From: Halorubrum lipolyticum DSM 21995
Lineage (GTDB): Archaea; Halobacteriota; Halobacteria; Halobacteriales; Haloferacaceae
Length of the DNA: 64,000 nucleotides
Direction: 5' to 3'
Assembly (NCBI RefSeq): GCF_000337375.1
Contig: NZ_AOJG01000038.1
Location: forward strand, 57,639-121,638
Below the pieces are notes generated by a model. The model was given only the letters and a program-made list of their open reading frames with translations, was not told the origin of the DNA and ran no database searches. A program made the position numbers and the translations under genes. This document shows positions 1 through 6,403 of this stretch, one piece after another; the first letter of the stretch is position 1, and each line of letters opens with the position of its first letter.

Positions 1-110
1 GGCTCGGAGACGGGTCGGGCTCGGAGACGGGTCGGGCTCGGAGACGGGTCGGGCTCGGAGACGGGTCGGGCTCGGAGACGGGTCGGGCTTGGGGACGGTA
101 CGAGAACGGA
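1..110. repeat. 17-bp tandem repeat, five copies plus degenerate tail
   Basis: The unit CTCGGAGACGGGTCGGG starts at 3, 20, 37, 54 and 71 with no visible changes, then decays into a related sequence to about 110. The array is cut by the window edge, so its full length is unknown. It lies downstream of the minus-strand DUF3054 gene and contains no convincing coding frame. There are no spacers, so it is a short tandem array and not a CRISPR. Confidence 0.9.
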
Positions 111-196
111 GCTCAAAATTGCGAAGACGACGGCCGGGGGAGCGACGAGACGACTTACCGGTGTTTGAAAACGCTCGACCGGAACTCGAAGACGAC

Positions 197-607
197 CTAC
201 CGGAGCTTGAAGTACGCCGCGCGCCAGCCGCCGAGCGCGACCGATCCGAGGACGAGCATGACGGCCGCGAACGTCAGCGCGGCGCTCCCGCGGAAGACGA
301 AGTGCCGAAGCGCCAGCCCGACGACCGCGGCCGGGATCCACGACCGGATCACGAGCGGGACCGACGACTTCGCGGTCTCGACGGCGCCCGCCGAGTACGC
401 GCCGACGAGCGGCGCGACGACGACCCACCCGATCAGGAACGGCGCGTACACTCCGAGCAGGTACAGCGGGTTCGCGGACAGGAACTCGACGGTGCTGTGG
501 TTGAGCGCCCCAATCGTTAACAGGACGATCAGTGCGATCAGGTCGCCGACCGCGAGGGGAACGGCACCGCGGTCGAGACGTGTTGCGAGGAACGACGAGT
601 CGGCCAT
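197..607 (-). CDS. DUF3054 family membrane protein
   Basis: The 136-residue protein has about four hydrophobic segments (roughly residues 19-36, 46-70, 82-100 and 110-128), so it should be a small integral membrane protein. The segment order, the arginine-tryptophan pair near residue 90 and the length fit the DUF3054 family of haloarchaea and actinobacteria, whose function is unknown. The ATG at 607 is the only upstream start in frame near a purine-rich weak TATA position about 27 nt upstream. It ends shortly before the 17-bp tandem array and is followed upstream by glyA on the same strand, about 100 nt away. No function is inferred beyond membrane location. Confidence 0.75.
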   Translation of the reverse strand: MADSSFLATRLDRGAVPLAVGDLIALIVLLTIGALNHSTVEFLSANPLYLLGVYAPFLIGWVVVAPLVGAYSAGAVETAKSSVPLVIRSWIPAAVVGLALRHFVFRGSAALTFAAVMLVLGSVALGGWRAAYFKLR

Positions 608-711
608 ATCAACCCGTCAGAGCCCCCCCTACTTTGTACGTACGGATTCGGTCCGGCGGTCGGGCGGGGCCGTCGGCCGCGCCGACCGCGCCGCCGCCGA
701 CCGCAATGCCG

Positions 712-1959
712 CTACTCGTACAGCGGGTGCGCCTCGCACAGCTCGACGACGCGTTCGCCGACCTCGTAGATCACGTCGTCGCTGTCAGCATTGTCGATGA
801 CGCGGTGGATGAGGTCGCCGACCTCCTCGATCGCGTCCGCGTCGAACCCGCGGGTCGTGAGCCCGGCGGTGCCCACGCGGATCCCCGAGGGATTGAACGG
901 CGAGCGTGTCTCGCCGGGGACCGTGTTCCCGTTGAGGACGATGTTCGCGGCCGCGAGCGCGTCCGCGGCGTCGCCGCCCGGCAGGTCGGGGTGCGAGTCG
1001 CGGAGGTCGACCAACACGAGGTGGTTGTCGGTGCCGCCGGAGACGAGGGAGTAACCGTGGCCCTGCAGCGTCTCGGCGAGCACTTCGGCGTTGTCGACCA
1101 CATTCTGCGCGTACTCGTCGAACGAAGGGTCGAGCGCCTCCTTGAACCCGACCGCCTTGCCGGCGACGTTGTGCATCAGCGGGCCGCCCTGTCCGCCGGG
1201 GAACACCGCCTTGTCGATGTCGTCGGCGAACTCCTCGTCGCACATCACGATCCCGCCGCGACCGGCGCGGATCGTCTTGTGCGTCGAGCCCGTGACGAAG
1301 TCGGCGACGCCGACCGGCGAGGGGTGGACGCCGGCGGCGACGAGCCCGGTGATGTGCGCGATGTCGGCGAGGTGGTAGGCGTCGACCGCGTCGGCGGCGG
1401 CCTGGATCTCCTCCCAGTCGACCGTGCGCGGGTACGCGGAGTAGCCGGAGACGACGATGTCCGGCTCGAACTCCTCGGCCGTCTCCCGGAGGCCCTCGTA
1501 GTCGATGTACCCCGTCTCGGGGTCGACCTCGTACTGCTCGACCTCGTACATCTGCCCGGTGAAGTTCGCGGGGTGACCGTGCGAGAGGTGGCCGCCGTGG
1601 CTCAGCTCCAGCGAGAGGATCTTGTCGCTCGGCTCGAGCGTCGCGTAGTAGACCGCCTGGTTCGCCTGCGTCCCGGAGTGGGGCTGGACGTTGACGTGCT
1701 CGGCGCCCCACAGCTCCTTGGCGCGCTCGATCGCGAGCTCCTCGACGTCGTCGGCGTACTCGCAGCCGGCGTAGTACCGCCCGCCCGGGTAGCCCTCGGC
1801 GTACTTGTTCGTGAGGACGCTCCCCTGCGCCTCCAGCACCGCCTCGCTGACGTAGTTCTCGCTGGCGATCATCGCGAGCGTCTGCTCTTGCCTGTCGCGC
1901 TCGCCGTCCAGCGCGTCGGCGACCGCGGGATCGACCTCCCGGACGTGCTCGTGGTCCAT
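712..1959 (-). CDS. glyA: Serine hydroxymethyltransferase
   Basis: GlyA converts serine and a tetrahydropterin to glycine and the methylene-pterin, feeding one-carbon metabolism in the cytoplasm. The 415-residue protein matches the usual length of the family. The PLP-binding lysine lies in the motif TGSTHKTIRAGRGG, with Lys at residue 228, and the N-terminal region carries the family pattern IASENYVSEAVLEAQGS. The frame stays open upstream, but the chosen start (MDHEHVREVD) is where family similarity begins; the upstream extension is basic, low-complexity and unlike SHMT. The gene is transcribed away from the TbsP-like regulator, so the two share a divergent intergenic region. Confidence 0.95.
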   Translation of the reverse strand: MDHEHVREVDPAVADALDGERDRQEQTLAMIASENYVSEAVLEAQGSVLTNKYAEGYPGGRYYAGCEYADDVEELAIERAKELWGAEHVNVQPHSGTQANQAVYYATLEPSDKILSLELSHGGHLSHGHPANFTGQMYEVEQYEVDPETGYIDYEGLRETAEEFEPDIVVSGYSAYPRTVDWEEIQAAADAVDAYHLADIAHITGLVAAGVHPSPVGVADFVTGSTHKTIRAGRGGIVMCDEEFADDIDKAVFPGGQGGPLMHNVAGKAVGFKEALDPSFDEYAQNVVDNAEVLAETLQGHGYSLVSGGTDNHLVLVDLRDSHPDLPGGDAADALAAANIVLNGNTVPGETRSPFNPSGIRVGTAGLTTRGFDADAIEEVGDLIHRVIDNADSDDVIYEVGERVVELCEAHPLYE

Positions 1960-2180
1960 GTAGAACACCCAGTCCGATCGCGCATTAATCCTTGCGTCAC
2001 GTCGGTGACTCCGCGTCTCGCTCGATTTGCGATGTCGGCGTTCCGGCACCTCGTTCGGGGATAGATCGGTGAAAACACGAATCCGCCATTTTCGAGGGTT
2101 TCGGCGGCCGAAAACCGGTTGTTCCCTCTTCGAATCCCGTTAATATTAAATACGCAACTGGCTTTGATTCGGAGAGACAG

Positions 2181-2996
2181 ATGGTATCGAATTTACTGGA
2201 GGCAGACGTCGAAAACGTCCTCGACACCGCGTTCGCCGGGGACGACGAAGAGCTGTTCGTCGTCGACCCCTCCGCCGAGACGATCGTGTCGCTGGTCGAG
2301 GCCGCGATCGGTCGCGACGACCTGCCGAAGATGTCGATGCTCGTGGACGAACGAACGCTGAAGGACGTGATGGAGGACTTCCTCGTCGCGTCGAAGGCGG
2401 CCGACCTCGTCGCGGACGGCGCGCTCGACCTGCGGGTGCTCGACGAGGCGGTCGACAACGCGCTGTTCGTCTCCGACTCGCAGGTCGTCGTGCTGGTGAG
2501 CACCAACGACCACGTCGCCGCGCTCGCTTCGAACGACGACGAGTTCGTCGCCGAGGTGTTCGAGACCCACAGCGACGCCTTCGAAGACGCCGAGACGTAC
2601 GGCCTTCGCACCCCCGCGATCAGCCGCGTCCGGGAGACGATGGCGGCCGAGATCGGCGAGGCGACCCGCGACGACTTCGACGCGATGCTCGCGGCGATGG
2701 ACTCCGCCCGCGGCGACGGCGGCGGGCTCGACGAGGTGACCGTCGCCCTCCTCGTCGCCGCGAAGAACGACGTGCTCCTGTACGACATCTCGAAGTGGGG
2801 AGAGGACGTGGGGATCGCCTCAAAGGCGACGTTCTCCCGCACGAAGACCCGACTCGAAGACCTCGGGGCCATCGACACGGAGAAGGTCCCGATCGACGTC
2901 GGTCGCCCCCGCCTCCGGCTCAAGCTCGGCGACGAGCGTCTCCGCGGCCTCGACGCCGCCGACCTCGCCGACGAGGTCGCGGCGATGCTGGCGTAA
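2181..2996 (+). CDS. TbsP-like (DUF5821) transcriptional regulator
   Basis: The 271-residue protein has an acidic alpha/beta N-terminal region (residues 1-125) containing a strand-rich SDSQVVVLVSTNDHV segment, and a C-terminal winged-helix-like region (about 175-245) with the pattern DISKWGEDVGIASKATFSRTKTRLEDLG, which reads as a helix-turn-helix. This architecture resembles haloarchaeal TbsP/DUF5821 proteins, described as regulators acting with TrmB on glycolytic genes. An AT-rich TATA-like stretch (TTAATATTAAATA, 2140-2152) sits about 30 nt upstream of the ATG. The family assignment is from recalled sequence pattern, so its regulon here is not claimed. Confidence 0.65.
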   Translation: MVSNLLEADVENVLDTAFAGDDEELFVVDPSAETIVSLVEAAIGRDDLPKMSMLVDERTLKDVMEDFLVASKAADLVADGALDLRVLDEAVDNALFVSDSQVVVLVSTNDHVAALASNDDEFVAEVFETHSDAFEDAETYGLRTPAISRVRETMAAEIGEATRDDFDAMLAAMDSARGDGGGLDEVTVALLVAAKNDVLLYDISKWGEDVGIASKATFSRTKTRLEDLGAIDTEKVPIDVGRPRLRLKLGDERLRGLDAADLADEVAAMLA

Positions 2997-3079
2997 CCGA
3001 GCGACCGTCCCGCTCGGTCGCACCCCGTTCCGACGCCGTCACCCGCGGCTTTTTTCCGCTCCTACGCCTCGGGAGAGAC

Positions 3080-4771
3080 ATGGACATCGGACTTGTCGGT
3101 GACGGCCCCGCGGTCGAGGCCGTCTCGGCCGCGCTCGGCGACGTCGACGTGAACGTGATGCCCGTCGAGGCGGGGTTGCTCGACGGATTCGACCTCGCCG
3201 TCGTGGTCGACACCGCGGGCTCGGAGGCGTTCGCGACCGCCGACGGGCTGCTCGACCGCTGGGTCGCGGTCGAGGTCGGCGGGCTCGGCGGCGTCCCCCT
3301 GGAGTCGGTCGACGCCGCGGTGACCGCCTTCGACGAGACCTGCTACGACTGCCTCCGCCGCCGCGTCGCCAGCAGCGGGGCCGAGGCGGCCGACGCGCCG
3401 GCCGGCCGACGATCGGCCGTGCGCTACGCCGGCGCGGTCGCCGGCCGGCGGGTCATCCGGCTGCTCGCCGGCGACCCGGTCGCCGACACCGTCGTGGAAG
3501 TTCCGGGCCCCGAGCGGGCCCTCCTCCCGGTTCCCGGCTGCGACTGCGGCGCCGACCCGGGCGACGCGCTGCCCCGCGAGGGCGGCGAGCGGTCGCTGTC
3601 GGACGCGGTCGACCGCGCGGAGCGAGCGGTCGACCCCCGGGTCGGCCCGCTCTCGGAGGTGGGCGAACAGGAGTCGTTCCCGGTGCCGTACTACGTCGCG
3701 CGGGTCGCCGACACGACGCCCTTCTCAGACGCGCGGGCGGCGGAGTTCGGCGGCGGCGTCGACGCCGGCTGGGACGCCGCGTTCATGAAGGCGCTCGGCG
3801 AGGGGTTAGAGCGGTACGCCGCCGGGGTGTACCGCGAGGGGTCGTTCACGCGCGCGCCGGCCGCGAACGTCCCGAACCCCGTGTCGCCCGACGCGTTCGT
3901 CCGCCCCGAGAGCGCGGAGCCGTACGCCCGCGACGACCGGCTCCCGTGGGTGACCGGCGAGCGCCTCGGCGGCGGGGAGGTCGCGAGCCTCCCGGCGGAG
4001 TTCGTTCACTTCCCGCCGCCGGAGAACCGGTACCGCCCCGCGATCACGACCGGGCTCGGCCTCGGCAACTCCGGACCGCACGCGGCGCTGTCGGGGCTCT
4101 ACGAGGCGATCGAGCGCGACGCGACGATGACGAGCTGGTACTCGACCGCCGACCCGCTCGGGATCGAGGTCGACGACGGCGGGTTCGCCGAGCTGGAGAA
4201 GCGCGCCCGCGCCGAATCGCTGTCGGTGACGCCCCTCCTCGTCACGACCGACATTGACGTGCCCGTCGTCGCTGTCGGCGTGTCCCGCGAGGGCGAGTGG
4301 CCTCGCTTCGCGGCGGGTTCGGGCGCCGACCTCGACCCCGCCGCCGCGGCTCGGAGCGCGCTCGCGGAGGCGCTCCAGAACTGGACCGAGCTCCGGTCGA
4401 TGGGTCCCGACGCGGCCGCGGAGCAGGGCGCGGCGATCGGCCGGCACGCCGACTTCCCGGACGAGACGCGGGCGTTCTTCGACCCGGACGCGACCGTCCC
4501 CGCCGAGTCGCTCGGCGAGCCGGAGCTGTCGGGCGCCGACGAGCTCGCCGCCGTCGTCGACCGCGTCGAGACGGTCGGGCTGGAGCCGTACGTCGCGCGG
4601 ACGACGACCCGGGACCTCGCTACGCTCGGCTTCGAGGCGGTCCGGGTGCTGGTCCCCGGCGCGCAGCCGCTGTTCACCGGCGACCCGTTCTTCGGCGACC
4701 GCGCGAGCGACGTGCCCCGGTCGATGGGGTTCGAGCCCGACTTGGAGAAGGCGTACCACCCGTTCCCGTAG
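3080..4771 (+). CDS. YcaO-domain protein with N-terminal cysteine-rich module
   Basis: YcaO enzymes use ATP to activate backbone amides, as in azoline or thioamide formation. This 563-residue protein has an N-terminal module (about 1-160) with a C88-x2-C91 pair (CYDC) and a C154-x-C156 pair (CDC), probably a metal site as in TOMM cyclodehydratase partners. The YcaO domain follows, with ALGEGLERYAAG, GLYEAIERDATMTSW and RSALAEALQNWTELR carrying the conserved acidic and arginine residues of the ATP site. It ends in a proline-containing tail (HPFP). The ATG at 3080 sits about 27 nt after a T-rich TATA-like stretch, while the longer open frame upstream is arginine-rich shadow. The substrate is unknown; no precursor peptide gene is obvious beside it. 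Confidence 0.85.
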   Translation: MDIGLVGDGPAVEAVSAALGDVDVNVMPVEAGLLDGFDLAVVVDTAGSEAFATADGLLDRWVAVEVGGLGGVPLESVDAAVTAFDETCYDCLRRRVASSGAEAADAPAGRRSAVRYAGAVAGRRVIRLLAGDPVADTVVEVPGPERALLPVPGCDCGADPGDALPREGGERSLSDAVDRAERAVDPRVGPLSEVGEQESFPVPYYVARVADTTPFSDARAAEFGGGVDAGWDAAFMKALGEGLERYAAGVYREGSFTRAPAANVPNPVSPDAFVRPESAEPYARDDRLPWVTGERLGGGEVASLPAEFVHFPPPENRYRPAITTGLGLGNSGPHAALSGLYEAIERDATMTSWYSTADPLGIEVDDGGFAELEKRARAESLSVTPLLVTTDIDVPVVAVGVSREGEWPRFAAGSGADLDPAAAARSALAEALQNWTELRSMGPDAAAEQGAAIGRHADFPDETRAFFDPDATVPAESLGEPELSGADELAAVVDRVETVGLEPYVARTTTRDLATLGFEAVRVLVPGAQPLFTGDPFFGDRASDVPRSMGFEPDLEKAYHPFP

Positions 4772-4830
4772 GTGCGGACGGCCGCCGCCCCACCCGCCCG
4801 GTTTAAGCCGCTCGCAGTCCCGCATCCACC

Positions 4831-5169
4831 ATGGACGTACTCCCGGACGCGGACGTCGAGGCGGTGGAGGCGGTCGACGGCGTGTTCCTCACGCAGGGCG
4901 CCGCCGGCGACGAGACGAGCATCCAGCGGTTCGTCATCGACCCCGGCGCCGAGGTCCCCGAACACGACCACCCCCACGAGCAGGTCGGCGCGATCACCGA
5001 GGGAGCGATCACGTTCGTCGTCGACGGCGAGGACCGCGTCGTCGAGGCGGGCGACACGTACGTGATCCCGGGCGACGAGCCGCACGCGGCGCGCAACGAC
5101 GGCGACGTGCCCGTCGTCGGCTACGACATCTTCTCGCCGCCGCGGACGAACCCGGACTGGCAGGAGTGA
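4831..5169 (+). CDS. Cupin domain protein
   Basis: The 112-residue protein is a single conserved beta-barrel cupin. Motif 1 reads PEHDHPHEQVGAITEGAITF with metal-ligand histidines and a glutamate, and motif 2 reads PGDEPHAARNDGD with the last histidine. Such small cupins bind a metal and are often dioxygenases, isomerases or regulatory sensors; the specific role cannot be read from sequence. A TATA-like GGTTTAAGCC at about 4801-4810 lies 27 nt before the ATG, so the gene probably has its own leaderless promoter despite following the YcaO gene by only 59 nt. It is immediately followed by the structured-RNA element. Confidence 0.85.
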   Translation: MDVLPDADVEAVEAVDGVFLTQGAAGDETSIQRFVIDPGAEVPEHDHPHEQVGAITEGAITFVVDGEDRVVEAGDTYVIPGDEPHAARNDGDVPVVGYDIFSPPRTNPDWQE

Positions 5170-5222
5170 GTGAGCGTCGGGTTTTCGACGGCGTGCAGAG
5201 AGCCGTTCGACGACGTGATCAC

Positions 5223-5495
5223 TTATAAAACGATGTGCGGTGGCGCGCACCTCCGAGCGCCCCCTGGGCGCGAGGAGCGTGCGCGAGGGAGTCGGTCGCC
5301 CGAAGCGAAGCGGAGGGCGACCGACGAGGCTGGGGAGGTGTGAGGCGCTGTGCGGTTGCTGTGCGGTGCGGGGCGGGACTCAAAGGGGCAGCCGCGAAGC
5401 GCGCGGAGGCGAAGCAAGCACCACAAGGAGGGAGCGGAGCGACCGACTGAGGAGCGCAGCGAGCGTGCGCGCGCTTCGCGGCTGGGGCTTTGGGG
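5223..5495 (+). ncRNA. Structured repeat element, copy 1 (candidate non-coding RNA)
   Basis: The element starts with TTATAAAA (5223-5230), 53 nt after the cupin stop. Hairpin P1 pairs 5244-5250 with 5279-5285 and 5251-5254 with 5274-5277, then a tandem G-A/G-A mismatch (5255-5256, 5272-5273), then 5257-5262 with 5266-5271 around a CCT triloop. Hairpin P2 pairs 5291-5301 with 5315-5325 (11 bp, perfect). A 21-nt block at 5326-5346 and GGGACTCAAAGGGGC at 5375-5389 are identical to copy 2. Hairpin P3 pairs 5390-5405 with 5468-5483 (16 bp, perfect), flanked by CAAAG (5381-5385) and CTTTG (5488-5492). No convincing protein is encoded. If the TATA box is its promoter, RNA would begin near 5252, inside P1. 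Transcription and function are inferred only. Confidence 0.65.
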
Positions 5496-5633
5496 GTGTT
5501 TGCCGTCGATCTGCGAGCAACTATTTATAAGCGGTAGACGGCCGCGAGGACCCATCGCCGCCGGCCAGTTATAAGCAGCCAACGGCGACCGGAGACGCCG
5601 ACCGCAGACGACTCCGATCCAACTCGCGACTCC

Positions 5634-6128
5634 TCACGCCAGCCGCTTGTCTCGGAACGCGCGGATCACGTCCTGACGGGCGATGAGACCGACGAGTCGA
5701 CCGTCGTCGTCGACGACCGGCACGCGGTTGATGTCCGGGTCGTCGCCGGCGAGCAGGTCGAGCACCTCGTTCACGTCGGTGTCGGGCGTCACCGTCGCCA
5801 CGTCGGTGCTCATCACCTCCGAGATCGGGCGGTCGGCGTTCCGGACCATGTCGACGCCCAGGTCGAGGTCGGCCCACGGCGCCTTCACCTGATACGTGAG
5901 CGTGTCGACGAACGGCGGGAGGCCGATCGGGATCCACAGCGTCTCGTCGTCCGGCTCGAACAGGTCGACGAGGTCGGACTCGGTGACGACGCCGACCAGC
6001 CGGTCCCCGTCGTCGACGACGGGAAAGCCGCTGAAGTCGTACCGAGCGAACTTCTTGAACGCGTCGGCCACGTCGTCGTCCGGGGCGACGGTCTTCACGT
6101 CGGACTCCATCAGGTCGCGCGCTTGCAT
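5634..6128 (-). CDS. Tandem CBS-domain protein
   Basis: The 164-residue protein is two CBS domains and little else: residues 1-60 contain MQARDLMESDVKTVAPDDDVADAF and a GFPVVDDGDRLVGVVTESDL core, and residues 100-164 contain the second unit with RVPVVDDDGRLVGLIARQDV. The two are joined by an acidic insert of about 40 residues. Paired CBS domains usually bind adenosine nucleotides and sense energy state, either alone or controlling a partner protein; the partner is unknown here. The gene converges on the structured-RNA element and cupin. The start ATG at 6128 is followed upstream by the 14-bp tandem array. Confidence 0.9.
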   Translation of the reverse strand: MQARDLMESDVKTVAPDDDVADAFKKFARYDFSGFPVVDDGDRLVGVVTESDLVDLFEPDDETLWIPIGLPPFVDTLTYQVKAPWADLDLGVDMVRNADRPISEVMSTDVATVTPDTDVNEVLDLLAGDDPDINRVPVVDDDGRLVGLIARQDVIRAFRDKRLA

Positions 6129-6198
6129 ACCGTCGCTGTCGCGTCGCTGATGGGTAGGCGTTTCGGCCGATCCCGCTCCGGTCGAGGCAAGTCCAGTC

Positions 6199-6324
6199 GA
6201 GGCGGTCCGGTCGGGGCGGTCCGGTCGGGGCGGTCCGGTCGAGGCGGTCCGGTCGAGGCAGTCCGGTCGGGGCGGTCCGGTCGGGGCGATCCGGTCGGAG
6301 CACTCCGATCGGAGCGATCCGGAC
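6199..6324. repeat. 14-bp tandem repeat, nine units
   Basis: Units of the form GRGGCGGTCCGGTC begin at 6199, 6213, 6227, 6241, 6255, 6269, 6283, 6297 and 6311; the last two are degenerate, and a poorer unit precedes at about 6184. The array fills the space between the divergent CBS and P450 genes. A 14-bp period is not a multiple of three, so coding by the array is unlikely. Confidence 0.9.
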
Positions 6325-6372
6325 GGCGGCCCCGCGCTCGCTTGCGCCGTTCGAGCCGCGCTCCGCGGGGAA

Positions 6373-6396
6373 GTTTATACCATTCGACACGAATGG
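6373..6396 (+). promoter_or_regulatory. P450 promoter: TATA box with overlapping perfect palindrome
   Basis: A TATA-like GTTTATA (6373-6379) is followed immediately by CCATTCG-ACA-CGAATGG (6380-6396), a perfect 7-bp inverted repeat with a 3-bp spacer, ending 7 nt before the P450 ATG. The transcription start should fall in or just after this palindrome, so a dimeric repressor binding it would block initiation. That role is inferred from position and symmetry. Confidence 0.6.
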
Positions 6397-6403
6397 TGGA
6401 AGC

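Noticed and set aside
1..110. Possible CRISPR array at the left edge
   Set aside because: Units are 17 bp and directly adjacent with no spacers. The same holds for the 14-bp (6199), 7-bp (7882), 23-bp (33003) and 20-bp (53591) arrays.
532..2064. Long plus-strand open frame antisense to glyA
   Set aside because: It is the shadow of glyA. High-GC haloarchaeal genes leave long stop-free frames on the opposite strand; this one is Arg/Val/Asp-rich with no motifs, whereas the minus frame is a clear SHMT.
5235..5580. Several overlapping plus-strand frames (71-96 residues) across the structured element
   Set aside because: Three frames are open at once because the DNA is GC-rich. The pattern of differences between the two element copies follows base pairing, not codons.
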